Positions 38,811 to 50,520 are shown, counted from the stretch's first letter. The stretch: DNA of 64,000 nucleotides from Lumnitzera littorea (GCA_024138015.1 JAMXBB010000003.1:13187159-13251158), one strand, 5' to 3'. Notes: a model not told the origin generated them from the sequence alone. Made by a program: numbers and translations.

Positions 38811-40395
38811 TGATCGCCCCTAAACAGAGCTTTCGAGTTTTACAAATTAAAGTCCTATATTCTATCATTAACTCGGTTCAATAGGCAAGTGTACCTATCG
38901 TTTTATAGCACGAATGAGTATAGGGTTGTCTCTATTGGGAGAAACAATAAACACTAGTACTAATTAATCTTCCTATTATCTAGCAATCTGATTTATCAAG
39001 TGATTAATTATTAAAACTCTAAATTGCTGACTAAACTACACTAATCTACAAACTAATGCCATTAACACATTGGCTACAAAACAATTACTAACAACACATT
39101 TAACAATGCAAACTTGCTTCACCACTTAGCATGATCTTACCAAAATACTTTTTGACCTAATTCTTGTTATCAACGGGAAATTACAGTATATAAGCATTCT
39201 TCTCAGAACTACTTACTTATAATCCTAATTGCATCTATTAGAATTTCTTCCTAATTAACAACTAAGTCAAATCGCATTAATGTCATGTTAATGTATCAGT
39301 TCCCTTAAAGATGCAGTAACTTTCCTAATAATATCTCTATTATCAGGAGTAAGTTGTTCCAATAAATTAGATCTATTTAATAAAATTGTCTCTCGACATA
39401 TTCTATTGAAATCCGTCTTAAGTCAATGTTGTACACTACACCAAGCTTAGATTCATTAAGTGCAATTCATTGGAATTAACATTTATCAAAAAACCACTAT
39501 TTTATGCACTTGATCATACTAAATAATATAGTAAATCTTCACATATTACTCACACATATGGAAAAAAACAAAACATATCAATAAAATGCAAAAATAACAA
39601 AGAAATTAATACAAAACAAGTAGAAGAATACAACCCTATTTTGAATTCTACTGTAGAAATCTGATAAATATACGAACAATAAATTACCATTGTCTCTCTC
39701 AAGTAATTCTGAGAAAGGTACAATGTATAACACTTAGAAAATGTACTAAAAGAAAATAATCGAAAATACAATGGGTACGAAGATGTATGAATGGATGTAT
39801 GATCCAATCTCCTCCTTTTTTCTAAAAATTGTGGCGTATTTATATTCTTCTTGTCAAAAGGCTCGAAATACACTACTTCAAGACACCTCTTGGCATTTAG
39901 ACTCGTTACACACACCAATTTGTGTGAAACGATTTAAAAAGAATCATCGTGTCTACTCCAATCACGCCCGTAACTCGAAGAGTGATCTTCTCATCGCAAA
40001 CATTCTACCTAATCACGCCCGTGATTAAGGGCGTGATTATCCTTCCGAGGTGGAGTCACAACCGTAATGAACAGGTGGAAAAATAACTTTAGCCTTGATC
40101 ACTCTCTTGATCACAACTGTGATGGAGGGAGTAACGAGCACTGAACACTCAAATTTTTTTTTTTTATCACGCCAGTGATGAGTCTCAATTGATCTTTCTT
40201 TAGCATTATTCCTTTATCACAGTCATGATAGCTCTAAATCTCCTTATTCTTGTTGAATTTTGTCCCTTTTGCTTTTGAATCATCTAGAATTGATATATCA
40301 CACAATTAATTACCAAGAACTTAAGAAATAAACACAATTATGGTCAATTTATACCTAAATGTGCCTAAAAAGTGTAAAGTGATTTATACTTGTCA
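38811..40395. mobile_element. Nested LTR-like element (solo LTR) in copia gag, 5-bp target duplication
   Basis: The block starts TGATCGCCCC and ends TACTTGTCA, giving TG..CA ends. It is flanked by GATCA at 38806-38810 and again at 40396-40400. Removing it and one GATCA makes the copia gag reading frame continuous across the site, confirming the borders. It is 1585 bp with no retrotransposon protein domain. The left part carries phrases such as CAAGTGTACC and GAGTATAGGGTTGTC also seen, diverged and inverted, in the 43564-44903 insert, so the two are probably related. The open frames at 39550-40028 have no known domain. Confidence 0.75.
40011..40038. repeat. 10-bp perfect stem hairpin, one of a series of ATCAC..GTGAT palindromes
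   Basis: AATCACGCCC, 8-base loop, GGGCGTGATT. Related imperfect palindromes follow near 40110 (GATCACAACTGTGAT), 40167 (ATCACGCCAGTGAT) and 40216 (ATCACAGTCATGAT), all within the nested LTR-like insert. Confidence 0.75.
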
Positions 40396-40702
40396 GATCA
40401 CTCACCATAGAATTCAAGATCCAGCATCTAATTAAGTAATCATTACGAATCCATTAAGTATAATCCTTAGAGTCTTCATCCGGTTTAGGAATTTTGCCAT
40501 CAATGAATCCTAATTCCAATTTTGCTCTTAAATAAACATGCTTAAATAAACAACTCTAACAACTAACTAACAGGTTAAATATACAGTCCTATACGTATTA
40601 CATGCATTGAACTGAAGGCCAGCCTAGGGAAGAACTTACATTGAGCTGCTTGAATGATAACTCAATGTCATGTTGTGCTGGTAATGACATATTTGCTACC
40701 AT
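40396..40702 (-). pseudogene. Copia gag, N-terminal part
   Basis: The minus-strand ATG at 40702 begins MVANMSLPAQHDIEL. After a disrupted stretch the diagnostic LGFIDGKIPKPDEDSKDY follows, then a stop, then WIRNDY and WILNSM, reaching the insertion site at 40400. The usual segment between the start and LGFIDG is replaced by unrelated AT-rich sequence. Confidence 0.82.
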
Positions 40703-42380
40703 GGTAATTTTGTTTCAATTTCAAGGCTTGCTACATTATTATGTATTGTCTACTTTCTCTATGGATTCCATTTCACTACAATCTTTTGTGTTCTAAGATT
40801 TCCTAACCTCGCTAATGTTGACATGGGTCCATTTATTTATACTTTGGACTGATGGTTAGTATACTATACCTACTCTACTATTACACACATGGCACTCCAA
40901 GCAAAGTGGAAAGTTGGACTGTTGGAGCTATTGCACTACACTTCGTGTTGTTGCAATTGCAACCTTCTTGCACCTGTTTTTTTCTTCAGAGAAAACATGT
41001 AATCTTGAGTGAACAATCTTGATGCCATTATGGAGTTATATTTGCCTGAAGGAACAATAACAAGGAATCTATTTCTTTACATGCTCTGATCTTTAGTTAA
41101 TGAGTCCTAGTCAACACTTTAATGTGGACATGGACTAATGTTTATTTTCCATTTTATATGTTGTGACTGTTAGTGCCGTCAGTGTTACTGGTGGCTAAGT
41201 GTATGCCCATTGCATGTTTGTTATCTCTTAGTTATGTATTTGATGTAATCATCTAAATTTTCATCTAATGGAAATGTTTCATTACGTAAAAAAAAAAAAA
41301 AGAAAGAAAAACATGAAAGTCATGGAAATGTATAAAGATTATTTTATTCAAGAAAATTCAAATTTTGTAATAGAAGCATAAAAGGAGATGAGGGCAATAA
41401 AGGCTATAAGAAATAATTTTTGTAAACAAGGACAAAAGAAGTCAAAAGAAATAGCTTTTACTATTCATGCAAGTTGAATGGTGAAGTTTAGGGAGACTCC
41501 TTTAACTTTATCAACAGAAAAAATGATGACAACGAGGCAACTTTGTCAGAAGAAATGGGCATCGAATTTTCATACATAAAGCTCTAAGCTTTAATTTTAC
41601 TATAGTATGGCTAAGAATTTGATGAATTGCCACTGGAAGATTATAGGCTGATTGCTCCTTCAAAAAATAGGAAATACAATTGGTCCTATCCTAAGGATTA
41701 ATTCATATATGATGATCACTAAAAAAGGATTAATTCATGCACTAAACATCTAAAGCATTAACTACTTGATCCAGTACATGAAGTGATAGATTAAAATCCA
41801 TCTGTTACAGATGTTGGTGTCTTAATCATAGCCTAACTACAACTTCCTGTCCAGAGGTCAGGAACATTAGATAAGAACAACAATGTTCCAACTACACAAC
41901 ACATCCAGATGAATTGGGAAGAGCTATGTTACTAGAGGAGTAGATGCTCAAGTTGATAACCCTATATAAACAAAGCTACCCAAGACTTTTACATCAAGAA
42001 TCAAGTCTCCAATGATAGCAAGGAAAAAATATGGTTGTTCAAAGCCCCTCCCAAATAAATAAATTTGTCAAACTTCCAAACAATCACAAATTAAGCAAGC
42101 CTCAGAACTTGCAACCCCTTTGTGGTAGGCATCATTCGTGATTGTCAAGGAAAATTTACTTTATATCCCACCTATGTTGACAATGAAAGCATAACAAAAA
42201 GCTGACTCGAATGCTTCTCATGCCTCTCTAATAAAAAAGCCTTAGAATCTTGATTCCCCCCCTCCATTTCTCCCTCAACTCTGCTCTACCAACACCCCCT
42301 ACCCCCACCCTACCTTAATAGATAATAAGATTCACAAGCTAAGAAATGCAGCTGACTTGAAAAAAAAAAAACTGTACTTA
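40703..42380. other. No gene; possible copia 5' region and an oligo-A end
   Basis: A minus-strand TATAAATA (about 40837-40844) could be the copia promoter, but no LTR copy is proven. A14 at 41288-41301 follows a mixed-composition segment and could be the 3' tail of a retroposed sequence. A C-rich tract lies at 42257-42315. Confidence 0.35.
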
Positions 42381-42416
42381 AGGACTAGTTTAAAACTTGT
42401 TACCATTATTAACAAT

Positions 42417-42560
42417 GAAGACATATTTCCTAAATACACCTTCTTCTTCTTTCATATTTTAAAAAAGAAGACACTTTTTTACAATACTCATTCTTTTTAT
42501 TTTTAACAAGAAGAAGGTGCATTTTAACATGCCTTCTTTACAAACGTGAAGATATACTTA
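42417..42560. repeat. Left subterminal array of short palindromes
   Basis: Units such as 42417-42443 (GAAGACATATTTCC..CACCTTC) and 42513-42536 (GAAGGTGCAT..ATGCCTTC) are each imperfect inverted repeats with GAAG and CTTC ends. They lie just inside the terminal inverted repeat. Confidence 0.6.
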
Positions 42561-43112
42561 CGAAATGTGCCTTTACTATACTCAAAATAAAACCTGAGAT
42601 TGGGCGCAATAGACGCATTTTGCAACATCAAAACACTCTACATTATCTCTTGTTTCTCTCTCGTGTCCTCTAGTGCGATTGTAATTTGGAGTCAATTTTC
42701 CTTGCATTTTCTTCATAAAGCTTTGACAAATACTCAAGTAAGCCTCTTATAACACTTTTTATACAACAATCTTTACATTATTTTCGCATGGATCAAATCA
42801 AACCTTAGAGTTAGAGTGTGATACGGTTTTATTTATTTCTCTTGCATGTTCGATTGATGCTTGTATATTTGGATTGTAAAAATCATTGATAATATATTTT
42901 GTAGTTAGATTGTTTATAAATTAGTATAATAATATATGATTTATGAGGTATAAGCAAATGCCTACAAGGCATTTGACAAAATGCCCATAATATGTTAGTT
43001 GAATTGTTTAGAAGACCTTATTTGTGAGTAAAGTATAAAGTTTGATACACTATAAGATATACATCGAAGATTGCAATGATAATACCAAACTGATAAGTGT
43101 GATGAATTTTAT

Positions 43113-43558
43113 GTGTATAGGTTGAAAATAGTGAGTTTTGTTAAATTATCCATATATGCTTATGGAAATATCGTAAGAAGAAATTCAGTTCCAAAATACG
43201 ACAAAGACCCTATCAAGTTATTAAAAATGAAAACCAGCACCACATTTGATGAATTCTTTAGGAGGATTTGCATGAGCATTGGAATTGATCCTAGTGTAAG
43301 TGGGGTTGAGGTACTATACAAGTACCTTAACGCTACCTCAACCCCTATTTGAGAGTTATTTCATACTTCCTAACTACTATGAGGGATGATGATGACGTGG
43401 AGAACCTATTTGAGATGATTAAAGCATTTAGGCAGATACATATTCACCATTTGTATGTGAGAACATCCAAAGAAGAAATCGATGGGAATCCTCTACAGGT
43501 TAGATCTCAAGCAATCACTTCCATTTGCGTAACACCCTTAGTGCAACCCATGATAGTT
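43113..43558 (+). pseudogene. MULE N-terminal PB1-like domain remnant
   Basis: Frame 1 carries LLKMKTSTTFDEFFRRICMS, GIDPSVSGVEVLYKY and LNATSTPI. The next frame continues with RVISYFLTTMRDDDDVENLF. Together they match the layout of the N-terminal region of plant MuDR-like transposases (a short basic start, a central GIDP and structural block, then a DDxDV turn). A frameshift near 43349 separates the halves, and no ATG opens the frame. The segment ends at the nested insertion (target site ATCCC at 43559-43563). Confidence 0.65.
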
Positions 43559-43563
43559 ATCCC

Positions 43564-44903
43564 TGATGAGTGTAAAATTACACTCGTCGGTCATGCTATT
43601 TTCATGAATATTTTGAGCTATTTTAATATCATTTTGGTGAATTTGCTACTAATATGAGTTTTTTTTTTTAATTTCAGGACTAAATTGAAGTAATATGACA
43701 AAAAGATGAGAATTTGGGTAATTTTTAGAGATGATTTCATCTATTTTGAAGGATAATTTGAAGATGATAAAGATAAGAGAGAATTTGTTTAAGAAACAAG
43801 CAAAGAAGACGACTAAGAGTATGCACCATGGCTGTAAGCCCTTGTCTTTAATTGCAATTTGAATTTTGAAGGATTTTTGACAAATGCACGACTACAATCA
43901 TCCACCACGACTATGTTTCCCAATCATATTCCCCTCGTAATCAATTTCAAGACAATTCGTGCAAGAATTATTGCAAGGTGTTGTTCCTACACAACCACCG
44001 CAATCATGTTCATGGCCATTTACCCTAATCTACTATGATACACTTGCCATTTAGAGATTATTTAATTCAAACATTATAAATAGAAGATGGACAATTGTAT
44101 CCAGAAGAGAGAGAACGTACTGTAAAGAAAGAGTAGGGAATAAAAACACTTTGTAATTATGAAAGTTACTATCTTTTCTATGATTATAGATTAAAAGCAA
44201 TAATATCTAAATCTGTGAACCATTGAGGTAAAAAAGTAGTATAAATGAATTGTTTTATTTTAATGCAATCTTCTTACTTTTATTATTTCAATTACGTGTT
44301 TAAATTGAATTAAGTTGTTATTTATAGAGTTTTAGCTTAATTTATTCAATATTATGTATTGAAATAGTAAGGCTAATACAAAATTACATTTATCATAACT
44401 GAAAGAATTTGCTACAAGCTTAAAGATAAGTTATATATTTCTTCTGGAATTAATTAATTTATTATTTGTGCAGGATTCCTATTCTTAATGCTGTTATAAG
44501 GAGTTATACTCTAGAAGCGATTCAAGTAAGATATAATTAGAATTAGAATCAAGTAGATATTACTATTAGATTAATACTTAAATTCCTTTGATTAATAAAA
44601 ATAAGAAATTTGTTAAAATCCCAAAAGATCCTACATATTACACTCATAGTGATCAGCATCTAAACATCCCAATTTATGTTTATTTAGTTTTATTTTGTTT
44701 TTACGTCATTATTTAATCTTTTATTTAGTTCTTATTTCTTGCTTTCATTCAATTTATCATTTATAATGCAATTCAACATAGATTAGAGCAATTAGAACAG
44801 GTAAGTAAGTGTTCAGTCCTTATGAGATTGATAACCTAGGACTCTTCTCTATACTATTACTTGGAAGGTGTAATTACCTAATAATGTGGTATACACTCCA
44901 TCA
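43564..44903 (+). mobile_element. Nested LTR-like element (solo LTR) in the MULE, 5-bp target duplication
   Basis: It starts TGATGAGTGTAAAATTACACTC and ends ACACTCCATCA. It is flanked by ATCCC at 43559-43563 and again at 44904-44908. It is 1340 bp with TG..CA ends whose outer dozen bases are roughly inverted (TGATG-AGTGT versus TGATGGAGTGT), and has no protein domain. Its start resembles the minus-strand start of the insert at 38811-40395 (TGACAAGTATAAATCAC), suggesting the same broad family. The open frame 43349-43657 runs across its left border and so is partly an artefact. Confidence 0.72.
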
Positions 44904-45330
44904 ATCCCCCTACGATAGATAGGGACGATCTAGTGTCTATGTTTGCATCTATGTGGGATGATAAAAATGTCATTGATGAAGCACATATGACCCTATGCTT
45001 CAATGTATGGGATTGTGCCACGATGAAGATGATGAGGATGATGAATAAGATGATGATGAGGAGGAGGTTAAAGAAGATGACGAGAAGATAGAGGCTAGGT
45101 TAAGTGAGAACATTATCACTCAAATGTCTATAGCAAAGCTCCATGTATATGGCACAACTTTAATGGAGCATATTGAAGTCTCAAAACATCCATTGAGATT
45201 CATATGACCGACTCAGCAATTAGGGATTTTATACCCTTTTTCAATATCGGTGGGGGTGATGACTATATATACTTTAAGGAAACTGTAAATGCTAGGTGTA
45301 GTAATCTATTGACCAATGAAGATCTCAATA

Positions 45331-45606
45331 GAGGTATGGGGTTTAACACCAAAGTAGATCTTGTACAAGCTGTCAAGATGTAACACATCAAGTATCATTA
45401 CAACTTTATTGTCAACAAGTCTAAGAAGGGTAAGTAGTTCATTTTTTTGCTCTAAGAAGGCCAATTGTTGCAAATGGAGGCTTCGGGCCTGCAAGAAGAA
45501 GCTTGAGGGCTTGTTTATCATAATTAGACTAGAAGGTCCCTACATGTGTGTAAACTCATTCATACATCAAGATCATCTACAAGTGAAATGGATTTCAATA
45601 CAATAG
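45331..45606 (+). pseudogene. MuDR-type zinc domain remnant of a MULE transposase
   Basis: Reading + frames gives GMGFNTKVDLVQAVK, then HIKYHYNFIVNKSKKGK and, after a frame change, CSKKANCCKWRLRACKKK and FIIIRLEGPYMCVNSFIHQD. This is the order of the MuDR family segment (a helical start, then C..C.WRLRA and a final Cys/His pair) that precedes the catalytic core. Stops and a frameshift disable it. Confidence 0.72.
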
Positions 45607-45773
45607 CCAATGTATTCCTTAACATGACCAAAGATGATTTACTAGAGAGTTGACTAACCTTCTGATTCCTCATGCAAATCTCCTTTTTCTTGCTAAATAA
45701 TGAATTCCAGCAAATTAGGATTTCTATTGACTAGTCCCATTATTCCACGGCCTGAAACCATGCCAATTGGGGT

Positions 45774-46265
45774 ATGCATCTACTACATGATAACATGGCA
45801 GTGACCCTATACCCGCCATATTTGGCTGAGGAGCACAAAGAGGGAAAGAATGACTCAAATCAGGCTAATTATGATGATCTACATCTACCCAGGCAAGGCA
45901 ATCACACCAAGATGGGGGGAGTAACGCAACAGCACCAGCGACGTCGGCATGATGATGAAACTCTAAGGTCATCCCTGATCGAGGGATCATCTAGTCATCC
46001 AGATGTAGACCTATTGTCCGGCCTTTCTTTGAGCTCATTTGAGACTCTGCTGATGGAGACCCAACAATCCTCCCTTTATGTTATTAGCTCCTTAAAAGTG
46101 ATGTTACTTTGCTTATATTTATCTTTTTGTCCTTCATGTCTTTTATGTACTAAGATACCATTTAGATGTTTGCTATACTTCTTAACTTGGTGTTTCGAGT
46201 TGCAAACATGGAAATTAGTTGGCAATACTCTTATATGTTTGTTGAGAATGATCCAAATGACCTAA
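45774..46265 (+). pseudogene. Unrecognised open frame in the 3' part of the MULE
   Basis: The frame of 163 codons starts MHLLHDNMAVTLYPPYLAEE, has a charged middle (GGVTQQHQRRRHDDETLR) and a Ser-rich stretch, then a hydrophobic Cys/Leu-rich end that is probably non-coding sequence read through. It sits where the C-terminal part of a MULE protein is expected. I do not recognise a family. A 73-bp tandem duplication (46206 and 46279) overlaps its end. Confidence 0.35.
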
Positions 46266-46352
46266 AATTTGGAGTTGACACATGGAAATTAGTCGAGAAT
46301 GCACTTATATGTTTGTTGGGACTGATCTACATGAGTTGAATTTTAGAGTTGG
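46206..46352 (+). repeat. 73-bp tandem duplication
   Basis: ACATGGAAATTAGT begins at 46206 and again at 46279, followed by similar sequence in both (CTTATATGTTTGTTG). Two diverged copies. Confidence 0.75.
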
Positions 46353-46468
46353 AGATATGGTATTTAACTATTTATGCTTATTAGTTTTACTTTAAATGTA
46401 TTGTTTTTTTTTTTTTTTGCAAAGGGTTCTAAGTTTTTTTAAACTTTCATATTGCAAATGTTAACAAT

Positions 46469-46588
46469 GAAGGCGCATTTCAAAATTGCACTTCACTTAA
46501 GAAGAGGGAGCATTTCAAGAAAGCACCTTATTCTTTAGAATATAACAAAGAATAGTATATTTCCTAAATGTGTCTTCAATGCCCCCTA
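46469..46588. repeat. Right subterminal array of short palindromes
   Basis: Units such as 46469-46494 (GAAGGCGCATTT..TGCACTTC) and the unit ending at 46580 (AAATGTGTCTTC) mirror those at the left end of the MULE. Confidence 0.55.
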
Positions 46589-46731
46589 ATGGTAATAAGT
46601 TTTAAACGAGCCCCTAATTATGATTTTTTTTTTTCGAGAAACTCCTCGCAAGCTTGAAAAAAGTTTCCACACCAAAAAGTCATCTTAATCTTCAATGTGA
46701 AGATTCTTCACCCCTACTTCAGATGTTATCT

Positions 46732-49652
46732 TGTCAAACTTTATTTTGATTTTCTTTAATTTATTTTATACTAAGCTTACCCACTTAATATAAAATACTC
46801 TGTATTAAATTAAGAAAAAATATTTTTCTTAGAAGAATATTTTGAAAATAGTTTAGAAATCGCCTACCAGTAAAACTGGCAAAAATAGGATTAGGGTTTC
46901 TTGGATAAAAGAAACCTTAATCAGGTCATTAGTTTGCTAATTTTTCTAAGGAAATATTATTTTTTTTAGAAAATATTAACCAAAAAGCTAGGTTTGGAAA
47001 CTAACTTATTAAGACATTTGTCATCATATAAAAATTAAAAAAAAAAAAAAAAAACCTAAGATTGGGCCTTTATTTTTCTAAAAATGTGGAAATATGCAAA
47101 AATATGAAGAATGCATGAAAAATCATTTTTAATAACTTTTAATTATGAATTTTCCTAAAAAACTAAAAAGAAAAAAAAAAAACATTTACATATTTTATGG
47201 TTGCCTCAAAGGTACCTATATACATGTTAGTCGAGATCAAACCAATGTAATTTTTATTTTTGTTAGAAAAGTTTAGTGTATTGATTCCTTTTTATTTTGA
47301 AAATGGGACAAATTTGTGTTTTTCAACTATTTTACTTTTATTTAAGAAAATCCTAAAAAACCTAACATTTACTCCTGATGTTATTAAAAAAAAAAAAACT
47401 AAAGAAAACATAATTTTGAGGAAAACACCAATTAAGATTTTTTATTTTTTATTTTAAAGAAACAACTATATGACAAAATCATTTTTCTAGAAAAATCCCT
47501 AAAATGCCTAATTTGTTAAAAAACACAAATTTTTATGAAAGATGCAATTTTTACCAAAAACTCCTAAAGACGCAACTTTAATGTGAAATATGCAAATCTT
47601 ATCCTAAAAGAAATGAATTTTGATAAAAGATGCAATTATGCCCTAAGATGCAATTTTCTAAAAATACACAGTTTTTGCTAAAAAGATCAAATTTATACTA
47701 AAATATGCAATTTATATGATAAATATGTAATAAATATCATAAGGATGTAATTTATTGTAAAAGCATAAAGAACACAATTCTAATGGTAAATACGCAAAAA
47801 CAACATGAAACAATAAAAGAATAAGAACCTTAAAAAAAAAAAAAAAACCCTTATGTTAATATAGAAAAACCCTAGAAATACTAATTTGATCGAAAATGAA
47901 CAACCATTTATTTAGACTAATAAAACTAGCATTTTAAAAAATAAGGACTTGCACAAAAATAAATAAAGTTAGTGTAGGTTCTATTTTTATTTAATTAATT
48001 AACAAACAATTGAAAGAAATAAAATAAAATAAATAATTAATAAGAAAAAGATAGGCAAAGAGCCCACTAACACAAGCAAGTCAGACGAAGGAAAGAAGGG
48101 AAGTGGGCGCCCAAGTCGGGTCAGTTTCTTGGAGCATCTAAGCGGGTTGAATCCAAGTTAGGAAGAAGAGGAAGAAGCAGTACTTGGAGGCTTCTCACAA
48201 TGTATTGTAAGCATTAAATCTTGTGAGAAATCACAATTTCATGAGATTTGAATTAGCAAAAAGGCATTTAAGATCTATGCTTTTCGGTAAAGTGGTGTTT
48301 TTGAGAATTGGGTGGTAGCTGACGCGAGTGTAGGTCATGTATGGGCACGGCGGCAATCATGTTTGGGTTGCATTATGTATTATAGAACATGGAGGGGCTT
48401 GCTACAGTGGTAGGTTGGTCACGCATTGGTGGTTATGTGGCTGTTGCGAACAGTGGCTATGGAGTAGGTAAGAGAAAGGGCCATTAGGGTTAGAGTTGGT
48501 TGGATGGACAATGGATGTGGGCGGTAAGTTCGTGTAAGGGTACTGTACGTTATGCGTAGCACTGCTGAGAAAGAGGGTCGACGGTAGATGTTGTGTCTGC
48601 TCTGTATGTGTCACATGGGAGTGTATGGAGTTGGGGTCGTGTTGGTTCACGGTGTTGGGTTAGGGTCTGCTATACGTAGGGGCTGTTGTTTGCTATGTCG
48701 AGTAGGAATTGGGTTGGGTTGAGAGATTTTATGTGCTGTCTTTTTCAAGTGAAATTCCTTCCTTTGATCTCTTGCCTGTGTTTGTTTTATAAACCTTTCA
48801 TTCCGGTCCTTCAAAGATTCGGATCACACACATAGACAAATTTCAAGTTCATTTATGGGTCTTAACAAATCTTTATTAAATTATTCTTAACTCGAGTTTT
48901 AGTTGAATTCAATCATTTTAATAATGATGTAGTAATGAATCAATCAAATCCACTAAAAAAACTAAGGATTTGTTAAAATCCATAACAAAAAATTAGGTTT
49001 TTCCTTCCCTTTCCTGTCTCTTTCTCAGCCATGAAAAGCTTGGAAAAAAGAAAATAAAATGGGTTATGTACTAGGCATGTGACCACATAGACCCCTTATC
49101 ATGCACGCTTCGAATTCAAACCTATAACATGTGTGTTGACTATTAAGCCAATGGTTTTTTTGTAAATGATTTATCACATCCACCAATGTTTAAACAATAA
49201 ATCCTAAGCCAAATTTATATCGGGTTTTCAAGAACAAAACCAAATTCATTCATCCAAATGACCCCAAGACGATTGCATGACCAAAAATATACATGCAAAG
49301 AGAATTTTTAACACAATTTAATTTAATAAATCTTGAGTTTTGTTTAAGTTATTCCAGTGAAAATTATTTTAAAATTCAAATTTTCAATTAAATAAAGCCC
49401 ATTTCATGACTCAAAATTTAGTAGACTTTTCTCGAAAATTATCTTTTAATGAAGCTCAGTTTTTTAAAGACTTCGAATTTATTAAATTACATGTATTCTT
49501 TTGAATTTTACCTTATTCGATCTTAAACGACTAATTAGTCGACTTAACTCAGACACTTTTGACACTTTGCATTTTTTTTAATTTTTTTTTTTTTGGTAAA
49601 CTTGGCCTAAAATTAAAAAAAAAAATAAAAGAGTAAAAATGAGATATCTACA
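46732..49652 (-). mobile_element. Long LTR (3' LTR of a large gypsy-type element)
   Basis: It runs TGTCAAACTT to GATATCTACA (about 2.92 kb). For its first 2.13 kb it aligns in the same orientation with 57184-59314. Just outside the right end the minus strand reads AAAAAGGGATAGT directly before TGTAGATATC, a polypurine tract (49653-49665), so this is the 3' LTR of a minus-strand element. It contains the AGTCGCC-type phrase seen in many plant gypsy LTRs (decayed here). By eye roughly three quarters of bases match the other LTR, with many C/T and G/A changes, so it is old. The frames 47260-47457 and 48402-48650 are not genes. Confidence 0.75.
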
Positions 49653-49739
49653 ACTATCCCTTTTTATAGGAAAACTTGATGAAAACTTTGCTATAAAGAC
49701 AAAAAAATATGCCTATTTTTATCAACTCATAGCTTGAAT

Positions 49740-50520
49740 TGGTAAGGTAAGGTAAGGAGAACTATGACTTAAAAGATCAAATAAGAAGGGTCCCATCTTA
49801 ATAGAGAAAGATAAAAAACTCTGACCCAAAAGCTTAGTTGAGAAAAGTCCTGACTTGAAAGGTTAGCCAAGAAAAGTCTTGACTTGAAAGGTCAATTAAG
49901 GAAAACCCTAACTTGAAAGGTCAACTAAGAAAAACCTTGACTTGAAAGGTTAGCTAAGAAAACTCCTAACTTGAAAGGTCAACTAAGATAAAAATAAAAA
50001 TCCTGATTTGAAAGGTTAATTAAGAAGGATTTCTGACTTGAAAGGTTAAGGTAAAAGGAGTTTGACTTAAAATGTTAGATAAATTGGTCCTGACTTAAAA
50101 GGTTGAGGTAAAAGGACTCTAACTTGGAAGATCAAATAAAAAAGACCTAACTCAAAAGATCGGATAAGAAGGGTCTTAACTTGAAAAGTCAAGGTAAAGA
50201 AGGGTCTCGAATTGAAAGATTGGAGTATAAGGATTTTAACTTAAAATGTCAAATAAATTGGGTCCCATCTTGAAAGGTTAAGGTAAAAGGATGTTGACTC
50301 AAAAGGTTAGATAAAAGGATTGACTTGAAAGGTCAAATAAACAAGGTTTTAACTTAAAAGGTCAGCTAAAAAGGTCATAACTTGAAAGGTTAGCTAAAAA
50401 AAATGTCCTAACTTGAAAAGTTAGCTAAATAGTATCTCAACTCAAAAGAGTGAGATAAAAAGGATTCTAACTTAAAATGTCAAGGAAATGGGGTCCTAAC
50501 TTAAAAGGTTGGATATCCTT
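49740..50520 (+). repeat. Degenerate minisatellite, 29-30 bp unit
   Basis: The phrase ACTTGAAAGGTYA(GC)CTAAGAAAA recurs for nearly 800 bases. In the best part the CTTGAAAG core starts at 49854, 49883, 49912, 49941 and 49970. It lies inside the gypsy-type element between the gag remnants and the 3' LTR and is non-coding. Confidence 0.88.

Larger units (their letters stand above)
34880..40702 (-). mobile_element. Decayed Ty1/copia retrotransposon, interrupted by a nested insert
   Basis: On the minus strand the domains occur in copia order: gag, protease, GAG-pre-integrase, integrase, reverse transcriptase, RNase H. All frames carry stops and frameshifts. The integrase-before-RT order sets it apart from gypsy. 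No matching LTR pair, primer-binding site or convincing polypurine tract was found at the edges, so the outer limits given are those of recognisable coding sequence. A 1585-bp LTR-like element sits in gag at 38811-40395. Confidence 0.88.
42381..46615 (+). mobile_element. Degenerate MuDR-like (MULE) DNA transposon with palindromic subterminal arrays
   Basis: The ends form an inverted repeat of about 60 bases. The left end includes GTTTAAAACTTGTTACCATT, and the reverse complement of the right end includes GTTTAAAACTTATTACCATT. Inside, in + order, are a MULE N-terminal PB1-like region, an acidic Asp/Glu tract (about 45010-45095), a MuDR-type zinc segment and a C-terminal frame. The catalytic MULE transposase core is not seen, so this is a deleted, non-autonomous copy. 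A 1340-bp LTR-like insert lies at 43564-44903. No clear 9-bp target duplication was found. Confidence 0.72.

Noticed and set aside
39771..40028. Overlapping + and - frames in the nested copia insert
   Set aside because: No domain, both frames equally open, and the region is LTR-like.
49740..50520. Regularly spaced repeats considered as a CRISPR-like array
   Set aside because: Units are contiguous and degenerate with no unique spacers, in a plant retroelement.
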